DNA of 51,513 nt, from positions 1-51,513 of the forward strand of contig JAJRYC010000026.1 of assembly GCA_024275975.1 (NCBI GenBank). The letters are read 5' to 3'. The first letter of the stretch is position 1; the number at the start of each line of letters is the position of its first letter. Positions 25,606 through 34,229 of this stretch are shown in pieces. Under the pieces are notes generated by a model. It saw only the letters and a program-made list of their open reading frames with translations, did no database searches and was not told the origin of the DNA. A program made the translations under genes and the position numbers. This stretch comes from Nitrospirota bacterium. GTDB lineage: Bacteria > Nitrospirota > Thermodesulfovibrionia > Thermodesulfovibrionales > UBA6898.

Positions 25606-25621
25606 TGGCATTAAAATTGCA
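25606..25621 (+). promoter_or_regulatory. Sigma-54 promoter upstream of the diguanylate cyclase
   Basis: TGGCAT-TAAAA-TTGCA matches the sigma-54 consensus TGGCAC-N5-TTGCW with one difference. The GG and GC dinucleotides have the exact 10-bp spacing. It lies 37 bp before the chosen ATG of the GGDEF gene. Sigma-54 promoters need a NtrC-type activator, and one is encoded in this window at 45843-47207, though the pairing is not shown. Confidence 0.72.
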
Positions 25622-25657
25622 TAATTGCAAGGCGATATATTAAACAAGGACCATTTT

Positions 25658-26707
25658 ATGACATATAACTTTAAGAGAATATTCGACCATACCGTAAAAA
25701 CCATGAAAACTTTTTATACAACGGGTATACGTATAGATTACAAAACATTATGCGGATATATGTTAAACATCAATCAGAGTCAGGACTTTGAAAGTTTACT
25801 GGATGGGGTTGCAAGGTGTTTAAAAGAGCTTCTGGGCTATGAATTAATAGGGTTTGTAATTAAGAATGGCGAAACAATAGACGCCTTGATAGATTCCCCG
25901 GTCAGCAACAGGTCTTTTTTCGGAATTATCGAAGAAGATTTTTTTAGTCAAAATATTGACTATACAGTACACCATTTTGATAATGCCTCGCCGGTCCAGG
26001 ACCAGGATACAGCGGCTTTTAAACTCAAGAATCTCCTTTCTTACAAGCTTACCGGAAATCATTATGATGCAAGAATTTATATCATACCCAGGCAAAAATT
26101 ACTCAATTACCAATGTGAAACAATAAATATCGTAATAAGAACAATAGGCATTGCTTTAGAAAATCATATAAATATGAAAAAACTTGAAAATGCGGCAACT
26201 ATTGACCCACTGACAAACTGCTATAACAGGCGGGCCTTAAATCGCTACATAGAACATGATATAGCAAAGGCCCGGAGACACAAAACCGACCTCTCTGTTA
26301 TCATGTTCGACCTGGACTACTTCAAGAAAACTAATGACGCGTATGGACACCTGGCTGGTGACAATGTCTTGCAGGAGGTATCAAAAACAGTGCAGTCCAA
26401 AATCAGGAAGAGCGATTACCTCGCGCGTTACGGGGGAGAAGAATTTATTCTGGTTCTCCCGAATACAAAATTTTCCAGTTCTATAGAACTGGCTGAAAAG
26501 CTCAGGAACAAAATTGAGAATTTCACGTTACGTCTGGACAATTACATAATAAATACAACGATAAGTCTCGGCGTGGCGACTTTAAGAAGCGGCATAGACA
26601 GAGACGGACTGATGATGGAGGCGGACAAAATGCTATATATGGCCAAAGCGAACGGAAGAAATATAGTCATGCCAAACACAAGGGTATACGCGACAAATAT
26701 CTTCTGA
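25658..26707 (+). CDS. Diguanylate cyclase (GGDEF) with an N-terminal sensor region
   Basis: The 349-residue protein has a GAF-like N-terminal region (about 1-160) and a C-terminal GGDEF domain: 'DPLTNCYNRRAL', 'IMFDLDYFKKTNDAYGH', active site 'RYGGEEF'. An RxxD inhibitory site (RKSD) sits five residues before GGEEF, so both catalysis and product inhibition are expected. I chose the ATG at 25658 because it has AAGGA upstream; an earlier TTG at 25625 is close to the promoter. It would make cyclic-di-GMP. Confidence 0.93.
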   Translation: MTYNFKRIFDHTVKTMKTFYTTGIRIDYKTLCGYMLNINQSQDFESLLDGVARCLKELLGYELIGFVIKNGETIDALIDSPVSNRSFFGIIEEDFFSQNIDYTVHHFDNASPVQDQDTAAFKLKNLLSYKLTGNHYDARIYIIPRQKLLNYQCETINIVIRTIGIALENHINMKKLENAATIDPLTNCYNRRALNRYIEHDIAKARRHKTDLSVIMFDLDYFKKTNDAYGHLAGDNVLQEVSKTVQSKIRKSDYLARYGGEEFILVLPNTKFSSSIELAEKLRNKIENFTLRLDNYIINTTISLGVATLRSGIDRDGLMMEADKMLYMAKANGRNIVMPNTRVYATNIF

Positions 26708-26713
26708 TGGGGT

Positions 26714-26806
26714 CTAATCCGACATTTCCTCTAAGTCACACCAGTTGTCATCGCATTCCAGAGAATGTTCAAGCCAGTCATAGGCCGTAAGTATACGCTG
26801 CTCCAT
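26714..26806 (-). CDS. Possible 30-residue acidic protein
   Basis: Starting 9 bp after the stop of the HSDR_N gene, an ATG with GGAGAG just upstream opens a frame of 30 codons (MEQRILTAYDWLEHSLECDD, then an acidic end, then TAG). The site and position support coding as the last gene of a two-gene unit. I recognise no family, and a frame this short can arise by chance. Confidence 0.33.
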   Translation of the reverse strand: MEQRILTAYDWLEHSLECDDNWCDLEEMSD

Positions 26807-26815
26807 ATCTCTCCG

Positions 26816-27280
26816 TTACGGCGACAGACTGTGAGGCGCGGTATATTCAGACTTTCCTGAAGCTGAATTTTTATCAGGAATAGACTCCAGGCCTGAAGCT
26901 ATAACCTTGCCCGAAACTGTATCAAGAACTTCGGCATCCACGCCGTTTGTTACTACCGTCAGAGGTATCTGGTACGGCTCAACAATGCGGGCTGCCGCAA
27001 GCGCGGGCCGTTCGCGTGTAACAATAGAGCCCGGACCGTACCTGATCGCGATAACACTTCTGCCGTCAATCCGCACTATAAAATCAACCATGGATAGGAC
27101 CTTTTTGCCTTCAATGACCATCTCAATCCGGCGTTTCACCTGAATGTCTTTTCTGGAATACCCCTTTTTTTCGACAAGAAAACGCGCAAGCTTCTGACGA
27201 AATCGTTCATCGTCCGTATCCGTAATCATACGTCCCGTTATAAAATCCACTGCCTTCCCTAATATTCTCCTGTGACCCAA
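26816..27280 (-). CDS. Stand-alone HSDR_N-like (type I restriction R N-terminal) domain protein
   Basis: The 154-residue protein has the pattern of the HSDR_N nuclease-like domain: 'ERFRQKLARFLVEKKGYSRKDIQVKRRIEM', 'VDFIVRIDGRSVIAIRYGPGSI', and 'YQIPLTVVTNGVDAEVLDTVSG'. In restriction enzymes the core is D...ExK. Here the segment reads 'VDFIV...IAIRY', so the catalytic ExK is lost and nuclease activity is doubtful. There is no helicase, methylase or specificity gene nearby. Confidence 0.75.
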   Translation of the reverse strand: MGHRRILGKAVDFITGRMITDTDDERFRQKLARFLVEKKGYSRKDIQVKRRIEMVIEGKKVLSMVDFIVRIDGRSVIAIRYGPGSIVTRERPALAAARIVEPYQIPLTVVTNGVDAEVLDTVSGKVIASGLESIPDKNSASGKSEYTAPHSLSP

Positions 27281-27448
27281 ATCAACCTCGATATGATTGA
27301 ATTAATATAATAATCTCATTATATTGAAACATTTTTATGAATAACGGACCGCTGACTGTAAGCAGACCGTCCAACAAGGTTTTCCATGCCAACGCCTGCG
27401 CTAGATCGCATTTCCCGGCAGGGACCGCCCAGTGCTTTTAAGTCTGTT

Positions 27449-28330
27449 TCAATTAAAAACCCCTTTGATATGCGATAGAATTTTCAGGCAAGAAGCGGCA
27501 TACGTATATTTAAGGGCCGCCCGTGCGCCTTTTTTTGTGAGGGCCGCCCTGCCTGAATCGTCGTTCAGGTATTCTTCGATCAACCCGCGCAGTTCCGCCG
27601 GTGTATCGTATGTAATCACGCTGTTGTCAAGTAATTTATTCATTCCTGGAACATTGTCGGAGATAACAAATCCTCCGCTCGCAAGGCCGTCAAGAACCCT
27701 GGGATTGAGGAACCCTTCCCTGCGCATGTCTTCATGGTGGTCATTAAGAATAATTTTTGAGGCGGCATAAAGCTGATTGAGTTTCCTGTTTTCGTAATAA
27801 TCTCCGGCAAACCATTCATCCGGGACCAGCCCTCTCCAGCCCCAGCCCCATATTTTAATATTATACGGAAGCATTCCCATATCTCTGATAATCTTTCTCG
27901 CCAGATTTCGCTTTGTATTGCCTACAAAGACGATATCATATACCTTTCTCATTTTCAACAGTGTCATGTTTGTGGGTATCATCATCGTCTCGGCGTCAAA
28001 CCCCATCCCGGTGATCTTCTGCGTGAAATGTTCCGAGATGCAGTATATCTTCCGGTACTTGCCGAGAATTGCTGGAGTAATCCAGTCGGGGTGGCTGTGT
28101 ATCCATAATATGTTATAAGTGTCCGAAGGCAGGTCCAGGACCGGCTCGCCAAAGAGATGGAGCAGTATTCAGGGCCTGGAATGGTCAACGGGGTAGCCGA
28201 GCTTTACGAATTCCCCCGCCAGGTTCTCCTTCAACCAATAATCTCCCCAGACCCTCCGTTCCGGCAGATCATAAAAGTCCGAGTAAGCGATTATGCCGAT
28301 CGGGGGCGATAATGACAAATCCGTGGCCAT
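27449..28330 (-). pseudogene. Glycosyltransferase (CgeB/GT1-like) with an in-frame TGA
   Basis: The intact-looking frame from the ATG at 28330 runs 53 codons, meets a TGA at 28169-28171, and continues in the same frame for about 240 residues. The later part has 'IHSHPDW', 'YDIVFVGNTKRNLARKII' and 'REGFLNPRVLDGLASGGFVISDN'-type blocks of CgeB-like and group-1 glycosyltransferases. The TGA is one transition from CGA (Arg), and 'SRP-x-ILLHLFGEPV' reads naturally across it. An internal ATG at 28006 would yield only the C-terminal half. The gene follows another with the same kind of lesion. Confidence 0.78.
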
Positions 28331-28375
28331 TTATAGCTTATCCACCACTGCCGGGTCAGCCGCGAACAGGGGCCT

Positions 28376-29032
28376 TTATTTCCCGTGCTCGTCCGGCTTC
28401 TGAATGCAATTCATCCATACAAGATTAAAGATGTCCCCATATGCCTTAAGATAACTCTTCTTCGTTCCTTCCGGATTTTCATTTTTGATATAGCGTTTAA
28501 ACTGCCTGGTAACATAATCAAGGACCTTTTTCTTCTGACCGGTGGCGAAGGGAAACACACACCCGCTCATCACATATTTGCCGTCAAGGTGTCAAAGCCT
28601 TGTCGCGAATATGTCCCCCCTGTTAATGCCTTTCGACAGGATTTTATCTTTCATATCATATTCGCCGTCCTGAAGCAGGTCCCTGAGAATGACCCTCTTG
28701 TCCCTGGAGACGGATACGACCTCGTAAAGACTCAGCATGGAATACTTAATCTTATTCAGGACATTCAGTTCATCATCGGTCAATTCCTTATGATTCCTGA
28801 TATAAAGATCAATAAACAACTCCTTGTTATCATTGACTTTGTAGTCGAAGACAAACCAGTCTTCAAAATTCACAAAGCCGAGTTCCAGCGCGGTACCGGC
28901 GAGAAAGTCGCCCGGATACTGCTCATCCCAGAAATATTCATACGCCCGGTCTATATCATCCTTATGCTTTTCACGGGCGTAACTTATCATCGATCCCATG
29001 AGTCCTGTCTTAATCTCTGATTCTCTACCCAT
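28376..29032 (-). pseudogene. Uncharacterised protein with an in-frame TGA
   Basis: The frame encodes 218 residues with one TGA (28592-28594) after residue 146. Before it are 'GFVNFEDWFVFDYKV', 'LFIDLYIRNHKELTDDELNVL' and 'YEVVSVSRDKRVILRDLL'. After it 'HLDGKYVMSGCVFPFATG' continues the same frame. The TGA is one transition from CGA. I recognise no named domain and the protein looks soluble. It ends 45 bp before the glycosyltransferase start, so the two may be co-transcribed. Confidence 0.7.
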
Positions 29033-29197
29033 TTCACCTTCTCCTTTTTAGTACATTTTCTTGATTAAATAAGTTATAATTAACAATTATAAAATATGCG
29101 AGTGTGTTATGTCTGAAAAAACAACTGAAACCTTCTTATTGAGAGGTCTCCATGCTAAACGTTTTCAGCAATATTACAATTAATAAACGAGGTTCTA

Positions 29198-30328
29198 TTG
29201 CCAGAGTCTGAATCAGTATTGTCGCCTTTGATCATTAAAGGCATAAAAATAGATGTTCCGATCATACAGGGTGGAATGGGCGTTGGGGTGTCCCTGCATC
29301 CACTTGCGAGCGCGGTTGCCAGGGAAGGGGGCGTCGGCGTTGTATCCAGCGCCTGCCTGGACAAGCTTGTAACAAAGAGGTCCGGTAAAAAGGTCGACAT
29401 ATATGATGCCGTATATGAAGAAATATCGCTTGCAAAGGCCGGGGGGGGGGTCGCGGGCATAAACATAATGGTCGCCCTTGTCAGGGACTATGAAGCCACC
29501 GTGCGTGGGGCCATTGACGCAGGCGCTGATATAATCATCTCAGGCGCGGGGTTGCCGTTAAGCCTGCCATCTATTCAGCCTCCAAAGGATACGGCGTTGG
29601 TGCCGATAGTATCTTCGGCTCGGGCGCTTGAGCTGATCTGCCGGAAATGGGCGAGATTTGGCTGCAGGCCGGATGCGGTTGTGCTTGAGGGCCCGCTGGC
29701 TGGTGGACATCTGGGATTCAAGATGGGCCAGATCGACCTCGAATCGAACAAAATTGAGAACCTCTTCCCGCCGGTTAAAGATATGGCAATGAAATATGGT
29801 GACTTTCCGGTCATTGTAGCGGGAGGAATTTATACACATGCCGATATAGTCAGATTTCTGGAAATGGGAGCGGACGGCGTTCAGATGGGCACAAGGTTCC
29901 TCGCGACCGACGAAAGCAGCGCTACTCCTGAATATAAAGCAGCGGTTGTAAATGCCGGGGAAGAAGATATTGTTATTGCGGATCCAGTGGAAAACCCTCC
30001 GGGTTCTCCGTGCGGATTGCCCTTCCGGGTAATAAAACAATCTCCCATGTTTGTCTCTACGCGTGAAAGGCTGAGAGAACCTAAATGCGATAAGGGATAC
30101 GTACTTCTGCAAGATGACGAAGGGAAATTTACGCGTTGTCCAGCAAAAGAGAGCAATGAAAAGCATTTCTGCATCTGTAACGGCCTGCTGAGCTCCGCTG
30201 GGTATAATCAGGACAAGGAGCAGCCACTCTATACAGTGGGCACTAATGCTTACAGGATAGACAGGATAGTCCCTGTCAAGACGATCATGGATGAGCTGGT
30301 GGGCAAGTCGCTTGCCTCCACAACATAA
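29198..30328 (+). CDS. Nitronate monooxygenase / 2-nitropropane dioxygenase family protein
   Basis: The 376-residue FMN-dependent TIM-barrel protein has the family blocks 'IIQGGMGVGVSLHPLASAVAREGGVGVVS', 'GADIIISGAGLP', 'EGPLAGGHLG' and 'VIVAGGIYTHADIVRFLEMGADGVQMGTRF'. The C-terminal part has several cysteines ('CRxK...RCPAK...FCICNG'), an extension that may hold a metal or cluster. Family members oxidise alkyl nitronates or act as enoyl reductases, and the exact substrate is unknown. The start is a TTG with GAGG 6 bp upstream. There is no obvious operon partner. Confidence 0.88.
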   Translation: MPESESVLSPLIIKGIKIDVPIIQGGMGVGVSLHPLASAVAREGGVGVVSSACLDKLVTKRSGKKVDIYDAVYEEISLAKAGGGVAGINIMVALVRDYEATVRGAIDAGADIIISGAGLPLSLPSIQPPKDTALVPIVSSARALELICRKWARFGCRPDAVVLEGPLAGGHLGFKMGQIDLESNKIENLFPPVKDMAMKYGDFPVIVAGGIYTHADIVRFLEMGADGVQMGTRFLATDESSATPEYKAAVVNAGEEDIVIADPVENPPGSPCGLPFRVIKQSPMFVSTRERLREPKCDKGYVLLQDDEGKFTRCPAKESNEKHFCICNGLLSSAGYNQDKEQPLYTVGTNAYRIDRIVPVKTIMDELVGKSLASTT

Positions 30329-30398
30329 CCAGGCTGTAGCAATATTCCTTCCTTCTGAAATTATTTAATCATCGATACCTTCCGATAGGAGCGCCAAT

Positions 30399-31097
30399 AT
30401 GCTGATTATTACCGGGACTGGACGGTCAGGCACCGCAACGATGGCGAAGATGTTCGGCGGTCGCCATGAGTTCAGGGTCGATTATATCCTTGATAAATAC
30501 TTCACAAAAGCGGACCCCCACTCAGACCTGTTTAGTACAATCGAAGAGCGTGTTAAGGCTGTACTGGACCTTCACCAGGGCATTGACAGCATGAGTTTTG
30601 TGGATTCATCAAACCTGTATATACATTTCATCGACGCCGTATATTTACTGAACCCATCCGCCAGGTTTATCCTTGTGGTGAGGCACGGCAAGGACTTCGC
30701 AAGGTCGGCCCTGAGCCGCGGATGGCATAAGCAGAGGTTGTTCGGTATTGTCCCCCGGTACGATGACCCCTATTACAACCAATGGGAGACGATGGGCCCT
30801 CTGCAAAGAAATGCCTGGATATGGACTTACAGGAACAGGAAGGCGGCCGACGGGTTAAGTATTCTGCCTGAAGACCGGAAGCTTATTGTGAGAATAGAGG
30901 ACATTAAGGTCCGGAAAACCATCGAAATGCTCGAAGACTTTTCAGGCATAAAAATTAAAGGCGGGGGTAATAAAGCGCGGATGTGTAATACAAACCCTTC
31001 TTTTTGTTTCCCTCCCAAGGAAGAATGGACCGACGCACAGAATAGTGAATTTGATGGAATTGCCGGTAAGATGATGAAGTTCTTTAACTATGTCTGA
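30399..31097 (+). CDS. Sulfotransferase-like P-loop protein
   Basis: The 232-residue protein opens with the PAPS-binding loop 'IITGTGRSGTATMAKMF', and the 3'-phosphate motif is 'FILVVRHGKDFARSALSRG' (R...S). These are the two standard features of bacterial sulfotransferases. The acceptor is unknown; surface glycans are common for such small enzymes and a glycosyltransferase relic is nearby. No signal peptide is seen. Confidence 0.82.
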   Translation: MLIITGTGRSGTATMAKMFGGRHEFRVDYILDKYFTKADPHSDLFSTIEERVKAVLDLHQGIDSMSFVDSSNLYIHFIDAVYLLNPSARFILVVRHGKDFARSALSRGWHKQRLFGIVPRYDDPYYNQWETMGPLQRNAWIWTYRNRKAADGLSILPEDRKLIVRIEDIKVRKTIEMLEDFSGIKIKGGGNKARMCNTNPSFCFPPKEEWTDAQNSEFDGIAGKMMKFFNYV

Positions 31098-31119
31098 CCC
31101 GCAGTGCCGAATGTTTGCG

Positions 31120-31746
31120 CTACACAAACGGATTTCTGGTTTTTTCCGATAGTCTGCCGGTTTCATCGAATAAAAGTATATCGCCACTGCTATATTCAAT
31201 TCCCTGGATAACCATATTTCTTGTGAGCTTGCAGTTTTCCAGCCTGCCGTTTTCGTGGAAAGCTGCCCAGTCGCCAGGACTGAACAATATGCCCTGTATG
31301 AGCATATCTTCGGCGATTACACACCTTTTGACGGAGCCATCATCGTAAAATCCTATCCATGCGCCTGATCTGCATTTGACACCGTTATATTCGATGTCCC
31401 TGCTCAGCCTGCATGCGGACAGCCTGCCGTTTTCATGAAACAGCAGGAAAGTGTCTGAGCGGACAGGGATACCGTCTATCAGTCCGTCCTCAGGCAGGCA
31501 ACATCTCATCAGCCTGCAGTTTTCATGGAAATAGATCCTCATGCCGGCCCTGCATGGGATGCCGTCGATTGTTATATTCTGAACGGGCTCGCAGCTTGAG
31601 ATGCAGCCGTTTTCATGCAGCCATAGCCATGAGGCTTTTCCGCATCTTATCCCGTTGACATCCTCATCATCAGCAAGGAATTTCCCCCAGACCTCACCGT
31701 TGTCATAATAAAAAATATTATCCAAACTGCTTTTAAGTCCTTCCAT
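31120..31746 (-). CDS. Tandem-repeat protein (MORN-like ~25-residue repeats)
   Basis: The 208-residue protein is built from about seven degenerate units of 24-26 residues. Each unit has 'GI.C..G.W..FHENGRLS.C.L', e.g. 'WLWLHENGCISSC', 'FLLFHENGRLSAC', 'WIGFYDDGSVKRC', 'WAAFHENGRLENC'. The pattern is similar to MORN/YwqK-type beta-hairpin repeats. Cysteines recur once or twice per unit, which is unusual. There is no signal peptide. It converges on the sulfotransferase-like gene. Confidence 0.75.
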   Translation of the reverse strand: MEGLKSSLDNIFYYDNGEVWGKFLADDEDVNGIRCGKASWLWLHENGCISSCEPVQNITIDGIPCRAGMRIYFHENCRLMRCCLPEDGLIDGIPVRSDTFLLFHENGRLSACRLSRDIEYNGVKCRSGAWIGFYDDGSVKRCVIAEDMLIQGILFSPGDWAAFHENGRLENCKLTRNMVIQGIEYSSGDILLFDETGRLSEKTRNPFV

Positions 31747-32143
31747 ACTCTCTTTTTATCTTAATGGGTATACGTCGAGACTATTTTAACCCAAACCATC
31801 GCAAAACACAGCATAATGGTATTTGCAGGTCGATTTTCGTCTGCTGGAGGACCCGGGCGCTATGATACTCATTAAGCTATCTCCGGCGCATGTACGGGAA
31901 ACCAGTCAACGGGTATAATCTTCCCTGCATTTACAGAAAAGCAGGACATAATGCCGGCTGCAGGGGAGTTGCTGAAATTATTTTCTCTAGAGCCTGATGG
32001 CTAAATACAAGCCCTCCCGGCTGGGCGTATTCGTGTGCGGGCGTAATTTGAAGCATGCTCCGAAATGCAGAAAATGAAATTGTATTGCAAAAAATCAAAC
32101 AAACAGTTAATCTATCAAAAAAATTTCACTGGAGAGGTTATTT
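31747..32143. other. Gene-free stretch before the HU gene
   Basis: No credible reading frame or RNA gene is seen. There is a weak CCTGC...GCAGG hairpin near 31932-31954. A possible -35/-10 pair, TTGCAA then TAATCT with 17-bp spacing, lies upstream of the HU start, and a strong GGAGAGG ribosome binding site lies near 32131. Confidence 0.3.
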
Positions 32144-32427
32144 ATGAGCAAAAAAGATTTAATTGAAAACGTGGCAAAGGCAGCGGACTTAGCAAAGGCC
32201 AAGGCTACACAAGCCGTCAACGCAGTATTCGAGAATATTTCAGCATCCCTGAAAAAAGGCAAAGACGTAACCCTTGTCGGCTTCGGCACTTTCAGTGTTA
32301 CAAAAAGAAAAGCAAGAAAAGGTAGAAATCCCCAGACCGGAGAGGCCATCAAAATAAAGGCTACAAAGCTCCGAAATTTAAGGCGGGTAAAGGGCTGAAG
32401 GAAGCAGTGGCCGGCAAAAAGAAGTAA
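32144..32427 (+). pseudogene. hup: HU-family DNA-binding protein, frameshifted near the C-terminus
   Basis: The first 70 residues are a normal HU: 'MSKKDLIENVAKAADLAKAK', 'LVGFGTFSVTKRKARKGRNPQTGE', 'IKIKATK'. After AAAG at 32365-32368 the frame changes. As given, the protein ends ...LRNLRRVKG at 32398. Adding one G gives 'APKFKAGKGLKEAVAGKKK' ending at TAA 32427, which is the typical HU end. Either the last helix is altered in this strain or one base is missing in the sequence. HU bends and compacts DNA. The truncated product keeps the beta-arms and could still dimerise. Confidence 0.88.
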
Positions 32428-32462
32428 TAGCAACTAACCGGCAGCTTATTTAAAGATAAGTT

Positions 32463-32816
32463 GTGAATGAAAAAATGTTTCCTGACATCATAAAGACATT
32501 GCCCAGGGCTGATATTCCTCTGGATGGCTTAAGCGCATACATATCCCAGGGAGATTCGCATCAGATCTTATTCATGGAATTTGAGAAGGACATTGAAATA
32601 CCCGGACATTCTCATTGTGCGCAATGGGGCGTGGTCATCGCCGGAGAGATCGAATTAACCGTTAATGGCAAGAAAAAATCATACAAAAACGGAGACAGGT
32701 ATTTCATACCCGAGGGAATAATACATTCCGCCGGGATAAAGGCGGGGTATTCCGACTTAACCTTCTTTGCCGATGCAGGCAGATATAAAAAGAAAAAGTT
32801 CCAAAACAGCGGATAG
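32463..32816 (+). CDS. Single-domain cupin protein
   Basis: The 117-residue protein has both cupin motifs: 'PGHSHCAQWGVVIAGEIELTV' (HxH with a downstream E) and 'GDRYFIPEGIIHSAGI'. Metal ligands appear as two His, Glu and a late His. Small cupins bind a metal and can be enzymes or sensors. The GTG start lacks a strong ribosome binding site and an ATG four codons later is possible. It is separate from its neighbours. Confidence 0.85.
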   Translation: MNEKMFPDIIKTLPRADIPLDGLSAYISQGDSHQILFMEFEKDIEIPGHSHCAQWGVVIAGEIELTVNGKKKSYKNGDRYFIPEGIIHSAGIKAGYSDLTFFADAGRYKKKKFQNSG

Positions 32817-33133
32817 CTGTAAATAATATCTACCGTATTGTGATAACGGTAAAAGATATTCAAAGAACACGCAATTTTCAGGCTGACGTTCCTGGTATGA
32901 ATATCGTTGACTGTGGCAAAGAAAGAAAAGCACTTAAGTCTGGACAACAAAAAATCAATTCACACCAATAAGGTAAAGAGTTCGACCCAAAGGCTGTCGG
33001 TGCAGCTCCGGGTCCCGTTTCTTACTCCTTACTCCCTTACTTTCGTTACTATGCTCTCCGCGCTATGCCTTTTTTTCATTCCCCTTTGATTATTTTAGGG
33101 ATGCTTCCGAGGCTGAACGAGTTAATAATGAAC

Positions 33134-33250
33134 GACTGTCTGAGCTTTAAGTCTTTCGTCTTTAGTCTGTTACGCTTTGCTTTTGTTTGCGCCTTAAACA
33201 TTGAACTTCTTTTATCCGTTACGCTATGCTCTCTGCGCCATGCGCTTTGC
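33134..33250 (+). repeat. Interspersed repeat family B, copy 2
   Basis: This is the counterpart of 20151-20265 in the opposite orientation and shares 'GACTGTCTGAGC', 'AGTCTGTTACGCTTTGC' and 'TTGAACTTCTTTTATCCGTTACG'. It lies in the 466-bp gene-free interval 32817-33282. That interval also has a Ctctccg/CGCTATGCC fragment near 33050, so a further decayed unit may lie upstream. Confidence 0.75.
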
Positions 33251-33282
33251 TGTTGTTCATCTCCTTACTCCTTATGTCCCCA

Positions 33283-34068
33283 TCATACAACTGGTCTCAA
33301 CCATGTCGTATCATCAATATCCAACGACGGGAACAACTGATGAAACACATTGTCACCCAGTAATTTTTTTGCACCATACAAAGCCGCCGCAGCAATAATC
33401 GACAACTCCGGATAAAAATCAAAATCTTTCCCGGCAACCTTCTTACGCAAGCCAGCTATTGCTATTCGGGCAGTACCGCGAATAATTAATAATTCGGCCT
33501 GCTGATCAGCAGGGACATACTGATTCATAAATGACAAAAAATCATCTCCGGGCAATTTAATACCCGGTACGTATTTTTGCCGGATTTTTTCCCACATTGC
33601 AATATTCAGTCCGTAGGTTCCAAAGAAGAAAGTTGACAGTGGATAGCCCTTCGCCTGTTGAACACGCAAGGGCTCCGTGGTCGCCGTACCAGTGGCGCAA
33701 AGTATCCCGTTAGCGACATTGTGGCAAACACCATCCAGGCCATAATAGACAATCGCACCACTCGTCGAAGATGGGGAGTATTGTTTGTCGCCGGACGGCA
33801 TAGCTGTTACGTTGTAAGGAGTAATATTATTGGCTGTACTTAAGCTTGCAGCGGCATCACCCAATGCCTGACTGGCTACGTCATGGGGGGAACCCCAGCA
33901 ATACCAATACGACTCAGGGGGTGTCCACCCCTTGGGCGGGTCGGTTTGATGGTCCGGGTCAACCTTTTCAGGAAAATTGGTAACCCAGGTGTGATCAAGA
34001 TTACTGACAACGGGGGTTGAGGTTTGCATCAACGGCCTCGCCCAGGCATAAAGTATTACATCAGTCAT
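33283..34068 (-). CDS. Uncharacterised protein with conserved-looking His/Cys blocks
   Basis: The 261-residue protein has no signal peptide and no family I recognise. Visible blocks are 'LDHTWVTNFPEK', 'YWYCWGSPHDVA', 'YGLDGVCHNVANGILCATG' and a C-terminal alpha-rich region with 'LLIIRGTARIAIAGLRKK'. The HTWV, CHN and downstream Asp order could suit a papain-like Cys/His enzyme, but that is a guess. A good GGAG ribosome binding site precedes the ATG. It sits alone in the accessory stretch, next to a repeat copy and 160 bp from the cyclase-like gene. Confidence 0.72.
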   Translation of the reverse strand: MTDVILYAWARPLMQTSTPVVSNLDHTWVTNFPEKVDPDHQTDPPKGWTPPESYWYCWGSPHDVASQALGDAAASLSTANNITPYNVTAMPSGDKQYSPSSTSGAIVYYGLDGVCHNVANGILCATGTATTEPLRVQQAKGYPLSTFFFGTYGLNIAMWEKIRQKYVPGIKLPGDDFLSFMNQYVPADQQAELLIIRGTARIAIAGLRKKVAGKDFDFYPELSIIAAAALYGAKKLLGDNVFHQLFPSLDIDDTTWLRPVV

Positions 34069-34229
34069 AGATTTCTCCTTCAGTTGTTATTTAATTTCAC
34101 CACTGGCTTAATATAGTGTGCTACCAAAGCTTGAATCAAGTTTAAAATCTATCGTTCAGTTCAGCGAAATTAGCTCGTATAGTAAATTACGTTAAAGTTC
34201 ATTTCCCTTAATGCTGTTGTTATATGTCT

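Noticed and set aside
28169-28594. Selenocysteine at the two in-frame TGA codons
   Set aside because: The contexts do not resemble a redox site, no SECIS-like hairpin was evident just downstream, and several genes in the window end in TGA. A CGA to TGA change is simpler.
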